Below the pieces are notes generated by a model. It saw nothing but the letters and a program-made list of their open reading frames with translations, searched no databases and was not told the DNA's origin. This document shows positions 49,634-59,622 of a DNA stretch of 64,000 nt, piece by piece. Numbering within the stretch: the stretch's first letter is position 1; every line of letters begins with the position of its first letter. Made by a program: the position numbers and the translations under genes. Source of the DNA: Saccoglossus kowalevskii (taxonomy: Eukaryota; Hemichordata; Enteropneusta; Harrimaniidae); assembly GCF_000003605.2 (NCBI RefSeq), contig NW_003134346.1, forward strand, positions 364,553 to 428,552, in the 5' to 3' direction.

Positions 49634-50089
49634 ATGGTGGGTGTAGTCGGTTCGAGATTGGCATATTGGAGAGATGCGTATCTTTTACGCAGCGTATGCC
49701 CTAACGTGTTTAATCGCTGTGCTTGGCCGCATTTAATTGAATTATCGTACATACTTTCTAGTCCATGTACTCCAATCACCCATATGTTTTTAGTAAATGA
49801 TATGGAAAGATCCCAGTTGTTTAATCGTTGCCGAGAAACATGTTTTCCTAATGATATCGAGCGAGCTGTTTCCATGACAGTAAAACATAACAATTTATCA
49901 TATATAAATAACAATGTATTACTAGTATTTTCTCCTCGTTGCGGCTGGTTCGTTTTGATGAATTGGGTTGCCCCGTATCGTCCTACATTTTATATCAGTT
50001 CACGTCACGAATTTATAACGCCGAAGTTTTTGTCAAATAATGTATGTTCTATGGTTGACATCTACGTTATAAAACAGGTGATCGTGTAA
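49634..50089 (+). other. Open frame of 151 codons, unassigned
   Basis: Starts at ATG. No signal peptide, repeat or family motif is visible, and the opposite strand is open for 106 codons over much of the same stretch, which is a sign of unconstrained DNA. About one frame of this size is expected by chance in 64 kb of this composition. Listed only so the reader knows it exists. Confidence 0.12.
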
Positions 50090-51099
50090 ATTACTCGAAA
50101 TTCGACCGCGCTACGCGACGACCACCGGCACATGAACATCAACACCATTAAACAGACATTAATAATCTGACATACTCCACATTACAGAGTGACGCCGTCA
50201 CGGTGTCACCCACTTACCCTCAACACACGGTTTTGCTCGTGGTGTGTTCAGATAAGATGTATAAAATTAACAAGAGAACTGGTGATGGTTATGAACCATA
50301 ACTGCCTCAGCACAAAGGATGTTGTGTAATACTAGGGAATGTAAATACATCTGCATTAACTTTCACTATTAAGTACAATATTGGAGTAGAAGCAAGGCTA
50401 CGCAAATTTGCGAAATAGTAGTTAGTTAGAATTACCAGACATTGTGGGATATAAAGAAGTGATCTATTAACCCATGGAACATACTCACACATATCCATAC
50501 ATGTCTTATTGTGTGGGGAAAGCTGTCATGTACACAATCATAATAACTGGAAATAGTTTCACAACAGAAAACAAGTGTTATTGCTGTAAATAACTATGAA
50601 CAATAACAACTGAAGTTTAGAAAAACTATGAACAAAAAATAATGAAAGTATGTGATTTTCTGCACAGTTTCCAGAAAATTATTAACCGAACCATAACATT
50701 TATAAAAAGCACAAAGCTAAGATTCACTTCGAGTATATCAGAAATTTAATCTTACAATTGCATACGAGTCGTCAAAACGTACAGTTTGGTGACATAATTC
50801 AAATTTTGTATAGTTCAATATGCATACAACCACCCATGTACTAGTACATTTTGAAAATAAACCCCTCTTTCACATTGTGCAAATACAAACAAGACATCAA
50901 ACCTTCCTGACAGTAATATGTAAGCGTTGTATTAACCCGAATGAAAAGTCTTGAGTCACGGCGAATACTTCTATCGAGTCGCCCATTTAAAAACTTCTTC
51001 AACTAGCCAAGGCCAATCAATAATGTGCGGGGTCGTTAATTAAATACTAATAATTTTATTAACACTTACACATTCCCCGAAGGGATTGGCAATGGCTAC
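50090..51099. other. AT-rich DNA, no gene supported
   Basis: Nothing recognised; probably flank of the LINE remnant that follows. Confidence 0.45.
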
Positions 51100-51840
51100 A
51101 AATGTTTAAGAAAGAATAACAGATTAAACAAATTAAATAAATAATATAAAATAAAAACATACAAAAAACTAAGCTAATACATTACTGTAACAGAGAAAGA
51201 AAATATTAAGACTAAATTATTATACAATAAAAAGATAGAAAAAATGCAAAACGTAACTGGGAAAGAAAATTGTCACTGGGGTTGCTGTCTTATTTCAAAA
51301 CACTTCTTTAGGTACCTTGCTACAGGGAGTATAGACCACTGTTGTTTAGCAAGAGTATGAATTGTGTCTTTGGTGACAAATTTTGGTTTTTGCCATTTCA
51401 AATAAGACATTTCTATCGGGGGTATAACTTTTGCATGACATCATTAGGTGATACTCATCTTCTACGTGATTCTGATCACAAAGGTTACATAATCTATTAG
51501 CAGGGGGTATTCCGTTGTGTCTGTCAGTCTCAGTTTTCAAGTTATGGTCACTGAGGCGGAATTATTTAAATTTTCGCGCATCTCAATATTTTGCAGGGTA
51601 ACAGGGTGGGTTTCAAAAGCAAAATTGTTTTTTAATTCTCTGAATGTTCTTAATTTATTTATATTTCATATTGGTTTGATTGATTTTCGTTTTGTAATTC
51701 ACTTTTCCAAGTTGATATAAATGATGTTTGTATATTTTTATTAATTTGTCCTAATTGCCTTGTTGTTAGAATTTCATTGTTGTCAACCAGGTTAGACTGG
51801 TTGATGTTATTCAAAAGGGAGTCTACCATTTACTATTAAT
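51100..51840 (-). mobile_element. LINE remnant: 3' end of ORF2 and 3' UTR
   Basis: On the minus strand, 51346-51540 encodes RLCNLCDQNHVEDEYHLM followed by a CKSY tetrad. This is the CxxC...HxxxxC zinc-knuckle-like end of the reverse transcriptase polypeptide in CR1-, L2- and RTE-like LINEs. Upstream, 51545-51830 in shifting frames reads NEILTTRQLGQINKNIQTSF, then LRTFRELKNNFAFETH, then FRLSDHNL, the usual linker before this knuckle. One frameshift and two in-frame stops mark it as a 5'-truncated dead copy. The catalytic part of the reverse transcriptase is absent. 51100-51345 is A-rich and likely 3' UTR. Confidence 0.78.
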
Positions 51841-52818
51841 TTCCTAATATTAACAATTTACCATTAAACTCAAAAACATTGTAATGTTATTACTTCTACA
51901 TCAGCTAACACCAATTAAAACCAACATCGATTTAGAATTACTGTGGCCAATGTCATTGAAATGTTTTGCTCTTCCATAGAGCAGCAGTTTCCCTTTTCTA
52001 ATAATCAAAACCACCCTTGACACCCAGGAGAAGTATGTCCATTGTTTGACAACAACGACTGTCCCAAGAGATTTTCGTCTTCTCAATTTCTCAAGATAAG
52101 TTTTCTTTACTAGAAGGAAATGTCCTTGACAGCATTTCTTGAATTAATTTCCATTGCACAAAAAAGCAGCAAATACTGTTACTGAAGCACAGAATTGGCA
52201 TGATTTTTTCCCCGGCCATTCACGCAAACTGCAAATCAAGACTTTTACCGCATCCATAGTTGTTGACAGCCGATGAATGATGATGAATGTATTGTGATGT
52301 ATTTTGACCTCCGGATTCTGACCTTACATTCTTGCCACATTTACTGCCCTTTTATATCCGTTCAATTTCCTTTCATTATTTCATACATATTCCATGATAT
52401 TGTATATTTAAAACAAACTTTTATTTCACAGTCACTTAAGTTTTCACTTTTCTAAAATTATCTTACTGATCAAAAGACTTTTCACTAACATCATGCAATC
52501 TCCCATAGTACTTCCGCAGACACAGCGACGATCGCCAAAATATCTACAAATAACCTCGCTCTCAGGAGCTGAGGAATAATTATTTAGTTAACTGAACCGG
52601 AACCATTTCTAAAAGTCACAAAGATGCTGAAAGAAATGTGCATGAACCCAGTTCGATCACGTAGGGACACTGTGGTCGACTTCACGAGAGCTTATCGAAG
52701 TGATAGGACTCATCGGAAGTAATTACATCAAGAAGACATATTCGGGTGCTCTTGACAAAATTGGATCTATCAGGAGTCGATCACTTCGCTATAAGTCTCA
52801 TCACTGGTGAAATTGATT
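51841..52818. other. Intergenic
   Basis: No further reverse transcriptase blocks recognised to the right of ~51840. At 52690-52800 a short inverted match around GAAGTGAT / ATCACTTC suggests another small foldback repeat, too weak to delimit. Confidence 0.4.
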
Positions 52819-52972
52819 TTAAAGCGGGGGAGTCGTCACCTGCGCATGCGTGAGATGGCCATAGCGTGTCACAATATTCTATCCATGAGCCTTTGCGTTT
52901 TTAGCGTGTGATGTTATCGTCGCTTGGGACTCAATTCCCGCGCGTGCGCAGGTGACGACAATCCCGCTTTAA
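52819..52972 (+). mobile_element. MITE family A, copy 4
   Basis: 154 bp with TTAA borders and intact ends TTAAAGCGGGGGAGTCG and CAATCCCGCTTTAA. The segment TTTACAAACAAGCG present in other copies is missing, which accounts for the shorter length. Confidence 0.93.
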
Positions 52973-54667
52973 TAGTATAAATCCGCTATCTTTCGTGATT
53001 AAATACATGATGCCAAAAACACGAATTGCAGACGGAGGTCAGGTTGAACATAGCCCTGTCATGAATATTTTATTGCTAATATAGAGTTTTTAAATAATAT
53101 ATTAAAACAGATAATTCACAACTAAATGAGTAAAGACTAGTACTGTCTTGTTCACATCTAATTCGATTAATCCGCCGCGCTCGTAACTACGTCATCGTAG
53201 GTCATAGGTTATCGAATTCTCGAAACGTATTCTGAAGGTGCGAACGACAATTTCCATTTCTCGGAGAAAGTGATTGTACACATGCGCGCCTGAAACACGT
53301 GACTTTGACTTGCTTCTGTGACCCAATCATAATCTGTGTATTGCTGGGTATCCACGTGCGTAATACTACCTGTATACAATCAAGCGAGTATCTGAGATTC
53401 AAGTATATAGTAAATAGTTAAGGGTTTGCAAGTTGTGTGATTTGCGTTCTATGCGTTACAAGCCGTACAAATTGTTCATCTCTGGTTGCTTTTTTGTGTG
53501 CCCCTGCGTTTCACATAGTGATTTTTTTTGTTCCTTTGACTGTAATGAATGGAGTGATAACCTCGCTAATATCTGATTCCATAAATGAAACTCCCCGTTG
53601 TTACCGATTAACGTCCATGACGACCTTTGATGGTCAGAACAAGTTCGATTGACGAGCGCGTGAAATCGCGCAAAATAGAAACTTAGCCAATGTCTTTCAC
53701 GTACGACACTGGTTCAGAATGATATCAAGCTTTCAAAGGAGTGAAGATTGTTCTACAAACTCTGGAGACGATATGGGATAGCTATTATAGTGATCCGTGT
53801 GCATTTAAATAAATTGAATCAATGAGATTAGTGCGTTGCTATAGTAACTGACGTTCGTTGTCAAAAGTAGTCAGGTTTCACTTTTGAGCGCGCTGTCCTG
53901 ATCAGACATTTTAATAGGTTAAAAGTGCGCTTTCATATCAGCGTTCTTGCGTCCCCTGGGCATTTCTAGAAAAATATAAATGTCGAACCAAAATTGCATG
54001 TTATTGTTTTTGCTCTAAGCTTCGCTCATATATATCGCTAACTGAAATTCAACTTTAGTAGTAATGATCCTGTCATTTGATTTGTAATGGCGGAAATTGC
54101 TATGGGTATTTCAACGTTTCGACTTTAATTTTCGTGGTGGTTTCATGCTGAAATTGCTCGATCATGTGATTTTATTGCACAATTTAAGAAAGAAATACGT
54201 TAATAGCTTGCTTGTTATTTAAAGTTCACCCCGATTTACATTGATAGCTCCATAATTTGGATCCACTCGAAATGATCGCCGTGGAATCTTCGAGTTATAC
54301 GTTGATACCTCATAGTCAGTAATCAGTTCCGGGAAACTGAACTCCAGTCTATTAACTTGATTCGTGGCGTTAAATTTGTATTGGTATTAATCCTAATGAT
54401 CATAGTACATGTTGTTCCCAGTAACGACAACGATTCCAATGAAATGGAGCACAAAGAATCCTTACCCAGATGCTATATTACAAACAACCCACAACTATTA
54501 ATTGTAGTATCTACCACCAAATGAACGTTCCGTGGACAATTCGCATGGCCTATTCATATTTGTTGACTGTGTTCTGAAAGAGGTACTCCCAAAAAAGAAA
54601 TCATTACACTAGACTGGATTTCATCATAACAGTTGTTATTAAAAATTTCCTTTGGTGCAAGTAGCCA
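52973..54667. other. Intergenic, contains one X-box
   Basis: No exon supported. The plus-strand frame 53437-53652 includes a hydrophobic segment but neither its context nor residues allow it to be tied to a gene. Confidence 0.4.
53835..53853 (+). promoter_or_regulatory. Consensus X-box followed by CRE half-site
   Basis: GTTGCTATAGTAAC (53835-53848) meets GTHNYYATRRNAAC at all positions, and TGACG follows at 53849-53853. The X-box then CRE order recalls the X1-X2 arrangement bound by RFX and CREB in vertebrate class II MHC promoters; any functional parallel is speculation. No adjacent exon identified. Confidence 0.45.
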
Positions 54668-54882
54668 CCGAGATCTCGTTGGGAACGAGTCTCGTGAGAC
54701 TTGTTTTTGTCCTTCTAATAGGTTCAATTCTCTCCCATCATGACTATTGCATCCGCAGTTCGAAATATCATAGTTACATTAGTAAGAGGAAACTCTGACA
54801 CGATGACGGGAGCGAATTGAACAATTTTGAGGGATGAAAACAAGTCCTGCGGGTATCTCATTCTCAACGAGACCTTTTTGGT
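54668..54882. mobile_element. MITE family B: foldback element with ~80 bp arms
   Basis: Left arm CCGAGATCTCGTTGGGAACG...GACTTGTTTTTGTCC...TTCAATTCTCTCCCATCATG; right arm is its reverse complement from about 54797 to 54882 (CGATGACGGGAGCGAATTGA...CTCAACGAGACC). Identity between arms is ~75% by eye, the loop ~45 bp. No coding capacity. Related arms occur at 45650-45730 and 55565-55626. Confidence 0.78.
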
Positions 54883-55339
54883 CAATGCGTCTGAGGTTAG
54901 TATTCGTTTTTGTCTACCAATTCTAATAAACTTCAACAGCATGTAATATAAAGATTACTTTGAAGTTGCTCTTAGAGGCAAGGGCAGTTGTGTTGTCACC
55001 CCTGAGCGTAATGGTATATTTCATCTGATTTCACAGACTATTTCTGTCATACGATATCCATTATCTTGTCGATGTTGTTCACTCAACGGGAACAAACGGC
55101 TAAGGTCGGTACTGGCGCACCCATAACGGATCGAAGCGATTATCCTTCACCATTATGTAAAGTAAATGAACCTTAATGCAAAGGCCAGACGGTTACCTTA
55201 CCCAAAAATAACCATCACAGACACATTACGGCACACATCGACGCAACGTTCAGCGAATACTTTTCCATGAAATCAACGTTGCAACTCGGCGGACTATCAA
55301 ACTAAGCACGATAACAGAGTACATCAGTTGTGTTTATTG
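54883..55339. other. Short intergenic stretch between MITE copies
   Basis: No exon, terminal repeat or regulatory motif recognised. Confidence 0.45.
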
Positions 55340-55499
55340 TTAGGGGAGTCGTCACCTGCGCATGCGTTATGTGGCAATAGCGTGTAATTGTTTACAAACA
55401 AGGGTCTACCCATGAGCCTTTGTGTTTTTAGCGTGTGTTGTTATCGTCGATTGGGATTCAATTCCCGTGCGTGCGCAGGTGACGACCCTCCCGCTTTAA
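55340..55499 (+). mobile_element. MITE family A, copy 5, left end eroded
   Basis: The right end GACCCTCCCGCTTTAA is intact. The left end reads TTAGGGGAGTCGTCACC, so the AAGCGG segment is lost and the left TTAA cannot be confirmed. The interior matches copy 2. Confidence 0.9.
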
Positions 55500-55564
55500 A
55501 ACTCACTCGTAGTCACACGGTGTACAATAAACCCTGGAGGCAAATGGCTATCGATATGCCGACA

Positions 55565-55626
55565 AGAGCAAGGAATCCAAAACTTGCTTTTCCCCCTCAA
55601 TGATCATCCATTTACTTCCGTCATCG
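55565..55626 (+). repeat. MITE family B arm, partial copy
   Basis: AAACTTGCTTTTCCCCCTCA, then CATCCATTTACTTCCGTCATC, parallel the arm at 45670-45730 (ACTTGTTTTTATCCCTCAAT, CCCATTTATTTCAGTC). No opposite arm seen. Confidence 0.5.
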
Positions 55627-55682
55627 GATCAGCTGCCTGGATTACCATTTCTACCATAGACCAGGTGACGGCGGATGACTAA

Positions 55683-55688
55683 TTTATT
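55683..55688 (-). terminator. Polyadenylation signal AATAAA
   Basis: Lies 28 bases past the stop codon of the minus-strand candidate exon at 55716-55954, in the correct orientation. Confidence 0.4.
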
Positions 55689-55715
55689 TACAACTTAAAG
55701 TATCAGATCTTTTTT

Positions 55716-55954
55716 TTAGGCTTTCATGAAACTGTATTTATCAACCAAGAGGGTCTCACACAAACCTATTTGCATGGACAATTTCTGTACTTCTTTGCCA
55801 GATATGTGTTTCTTATATTTGTTAATCAATCGGTCGGTCGGGTCCGTCCGATCGACACACACATATAACTTTGAACCCTTCTGAAGCGTTGGCGAATACA
55901 AATTTAACGCGCCAAGTGATAGTGAAGAGGCTAGGTACGTTTCAAGAATTGTTG
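55716..55954 (-). CDS. Candidate terminal exon of an unknown minus-strand gene
   Basis: A pyrimidine-rich acceptor (CAAATCCTTTCACAG) precedes 79 open codons, entered in phase 2, ending KYSFMKA and a stop at 55716. The translation starts TILETYLASSLSLGALNLYS and includes KLYVCVDRTDPTDRLI and GKEVQKLSMQIGL. The mix of residues (many L, K, S, T; two Cys, one His) is more protein-like than neighbouring chance frames, and codons are locally GC-richer. AATAAA follows the stop by 28 bases. I do not recognise the family, and no upstream exon ending in phase-compatible form was found. A run of A just after the stop could also mean a retrocopy. Confidence 0.4.
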
Positions 55955-58900
55955 CTGTGAAAGGATTTGTGACAAAATAGTCAGTAATGCATTAGTTTGA
56001 ACAGATTTGTGATCGAAGTTGAGTGTATAGCACTTAGCCACGTGGTGTAATGTTACACATGGAGATTGTTGGCTTTGTCCCAACGTAACTTTCCCTTAAT
56101 ACTTAACTCCCACGTCCTACGTCACAACTTACATAAGCAGCTCGATCGACAAACTATAAGCTACACAGTGCATTTACTTTGACAAGAAATCCGCTGTATC
56201 TGTTGTATATCAGTATATCATGTGTCTGGTTGGAGCGTCTAGTGCGCAACACCACGCGCATATCATATCCAATGCCTGTGAGTGAAAAGAGGCAGAAAAA
56301 AAAAACACGTGTGTTTTTGGATTTAAAATGAGTCATGCGCACAAACCTGAACATAACACGCTGACCCACGTGCGTATGACATGACGTCAATTAAATATTG
56401 ATGCAAAGGGCGGTGGCCGTCACACCGCGCATGTGCAACATTTGTGTCGATAAAGAATGTTTTCCCGCAATCCAATGCGCTCGTCTAATAGAAATCATAA
56501 GTTCCAGTTGTAATATAGGCGAGACGTGCACTAATTACCGCGGGTGACTAACTCGATGCCTTCCAAATGTCAATTAAATTACCTAGTTAAAACTTAGTAG
56601 TGTATCTATTTGTACTCGTTGGTCTTACATCAGTAAAAGTCGCCTTCTTTGTTCATATGAAATCCATATCTCGCGCATGCGTGACGTGACGACGACCGCA
56701 ATTTAAAAGAGATCTCACAACCTTAGGTACATAGAGTAATTCTAAAAAAAACAAACAGTTGCAATGGCTGGGTAATATTTTAACTACAGGCCATTCACAC
56801 AAAAAAAAACAGCATCGACAGTATGATAACACGTTTTAGTGTACCACATATGGTACTTTTATGGTTTAATTTGCGTACGGTTGAGTGAAATCTGTCACGT
56901 GGTGCTGTAAAATTTACCTTGTAGAAATACTGATATTGTTTTATTAATGTCACTAATGGGCGTAAGATAGATAGACACAGACAATCGTATTTTCCAGACG
57001 CTATTTTACTTCTGACTGGCTTCATCCCGTACGTGTGGGTATTTGCAGTGATTTTTATTTTCGAGTTAGTGCGAAAATTGTCATAATATATAATCGTACA
57101 TGTTCGAAATTAGGAAAACTAAAATTGGTATCTAAACGCATTTCCGCATTTCGTTTTTTTTATAGAGTTGGAGCCTAAAATGACGGCCAGTTTGAATATA
57201 AATTAGTTGCGATCTTCAAAGTTGACGGCTTTTGTTTGCGTGGTTTATTCAAAACATATCGATGTGAAATGGATAGATGTCGAAGTTAACACACAAATGG
57301 TCGAGTGAATTCCTTTACCTTTACCCAGACAATTAAATGTTGCGCATAGACCATAAAAGGGCTTAGAACACACATTTACACAGGAAAAGAATTACGATCT
57401 TTTTTTATTATTATTGTATTTAAGTTGCACTTGAGTGCAATTACTTTTCTACAAAACCTTACTGCTATAACCATAAACCTACTGGAACATGAAATTCAAT
57501 GAAAAGTCAGAAAAGCAACTTTTAACTGCTTGGGAATGATAACATAATTATAATCGTGATATATATTTTAATTGTGTCCGGTGCTAGTTGACCTCTTGTA
57601 TTACATTACGTACTCGCGTGCCGTGTGCAAAAATATGGGGAGGAACTTCATGGCGCGGCGCCATGATATGGTAAGTTAGTTGGTGATGTGTGTCCTGCGG
57701 ATGCAATAGCACAAGTGACATTGTGATACTGTCCACAACATCTCGGACGAGGGCACTAGATTATGTAACTAGTTCAACAAGCTTTACAAAAAATCAATCC
57801 ACGTCATCCAATACCCTTCATATGTATGTAAACTGGCATAATTCCACCCAGTTGTTGACTGGTTCATTGATTTCATGCAATTTTTGCTTTTGCGACAATT
57901 CATTCGTTATATTGCAAAGTCAATGGTAAACTACTTTTGGCGGAGTGAACAATACAATAATACATGTGTCTTTTGATCATATTATGTGTTGGGTTGTTAT
58001 TGTTTAGTTGATAGAAAACATGCTGGGAGTAAGGTTGTGGTTGTTTCGGCGGATATGAAACAGTTGCATAATTATTATTTTTTAGACAAAAATCAACTAT
58101 TATCTAGGATCGCGCCAAATGAGCGGGCTGTGTTCATGCACTTGCGGATAATCACACTGGTGACAACAATTCGACAAATTCACATTAACGCGCTTCGCTA
58201 ATTACTCCCCGCGAAGCATCAATTTACTGGTAATTAGCTTAAAGGAATAATATTTAGTAAACAGTAGTAACGCCACCCCTTTCGCACAGTCAGTAATTAG
58301 ATAAGATTAGAAACCCCACTCTCCGATAAACCGTACGGCGATTCTATTCCCGAGTACGGATGGCATAGGTTGTATATCATCGAGCACGAGGTAGTCATGT
58401 CCTCAACCAATAGGATTATTTACTAAATTGTATTCGATTTATTGACCCTTGTTGTTACTTGCACTTGCAATTTGTGTAAACGAAAATCAGAGTTGCGAAT
58501 ACGTTGCTAACATTGGTAACGTTTAATGATTGGCGCGTTTGCACCATGCAGTATGTTGCATGTTATTGAATGAAATGTTATATTTCGTCTGATGGACTAC
58601 CTAACCAGGCAGACAGGCAGCTGCGAATGCTTTTTTGGTGTCATTATACTTTGTCTGGAACGACATGCATGTAGTGTGAGTAAACCACGTTCAGACGAAC
58701 GGCATGCGAGACAACGTGATATGTGACACGCGTTTCGAGTTGTTTTGACGTCTGTCAGTGAAATTGGCGCAATATTCCTGGCGGGATCGGAACGGGAACT
58801 TCACTAAAATATGTTGCTTAAAAATCACAAACAGGAAATTGGTCAACAATTTTATAATTTTAACCCAGTTTTCTACCAACAAATGAGAATAATTGTGTGT

Positions 58901-59112
58901 TAGAGGAATACTAAATGACACAAACGGAAAACAAACACATACCGTACTGATATAACAGTAACACAAAGTCAATAACTCTCTCCCAATCCAGCATCACATA
59001 CTCTCCAACTCATCATGTCATACGCAATTACCATACACATAAAGAGACCCCCTTTCACGCTATTATTTCCCTTCGCCGTACTCTATTCACTGTCGAACGT
59101 ACCAAAGTTTTG
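55955..59112. other. Intergenic, no gene supported
   Basis: At 56671-56704 CGCGCATGCGTGACG...TTTAAA resembles the end of MITE A and may be a solo fragment. At 57634-57669 a short frame leads into ATG|GTAAGT, a good donor, inside a GC-rich patch, but it is only 12 codons and cannot be assigned. Confidence 0.4.
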
Positions 59113-59126
59113 GTTGTCATGACAAC
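59113..59126 (+). promoter_or_regulatory. Perfect palindromic RFX X-box upstream of the nAChR gene
   Basis: GTTGTCATGACAAC is a perfect 14-bp palindrome and satisfies the X-box consensus at every position. It sits 388 bp before the start codon at 59514, within CpG-richer, promoter-like DNA. RFX factors drive genes in ciliated and sensory cells, so this site may tie receptor expression to such cells. Motif seen; regulation inferred. Confidence 0.5.
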
Positions 59127-59513
59127 TTTAGTGCTAGTAAAACTCGTGGAGTCGAGCATTTCCGCGTCTGCAAAGCGACATTTCCGGCAATAGTGTGTCG
59201 TCTCTCCCAACATCCTCTGCGTTCAGATGGGTCACGTGGTATGGACTCCCTATGCATATAGTTTACATGTCTTCTTTTCGAGTGTATAGTTTATTTAGCG
59301 TTCGTTTAGTCGCCATCTGCTGGGATCTCCATTCAGTGCATTTTGTTTGTGTGTTCTTTTTGTCACCGGTACTATTTTCCTAATGTGTGACACCAATGGC
59401 AACGCACACGTCGTTTTTATGACAGTCTCTGATGATCGTCATGAAAACATGAATTGATAATACAACAACTCTCAAATTTTGCCGATGTAGTGATTTGTAG
59501 AAGCCGGCGAAAA

Positions 59514-59622
59514 ATGTTCGCCGACGTGTTCGCTCCACGGCGGTCGCTCGATCACACGACAGGAACCCGGTCGCACGGCACCACCTATGCGACGCTAGCG
59601 ATAACGTGGGTTATGATAACAG
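59514..59622 (+). CDS. Nicotinic acetylcholine receptor subunit, exon 1 (signal peptide)
   Basis: ATG at 59514 opens 36 codons plus one base (phase 1) and ends at the donor ACAG|GTAATT. The residues are a basic, polar n-region followed by a hydrophobic core TYATLAITWVMITG, which continues into exon 2 as GAFAG. Cleavage near GAFAG|SEQ would leave the mature N terminus just before the first ligand-domain helix. Phase 1 here and the GT at the start of exon 2 join to a Gly codon without a break, which is the main reason for pairing these exons 2.7 kb apart. No in-frame upstream ATG is available. A first intron just after the signal peptide is normal for this family. Confidence 0.78.

Noticed and set aside
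49594-50089. Overlapping open frames of 151 (plus) and 106 (minus) codons
   Set aside because: Both strands open together and neither resembles a known protein; typical of unconstrained DNA.
53437-53652. Transmembrane exon of the Fn14-like gene
   Set aside because: It is 30 kb away, lacks a convincing phase-1 acceptor and shows no TRAF-binding motif of the Fn14 type.
56671-56704. Sixth MITE A copy
   Set aside because: Only an end-like fragment is present, without a left half or TTAA pair.
57634-57669. Short first exon ending at ATG|GTAAGT in a GC-rich patch
   Set aside because: Only 12 codons and nothing to join it to; the donor alone is not enough.
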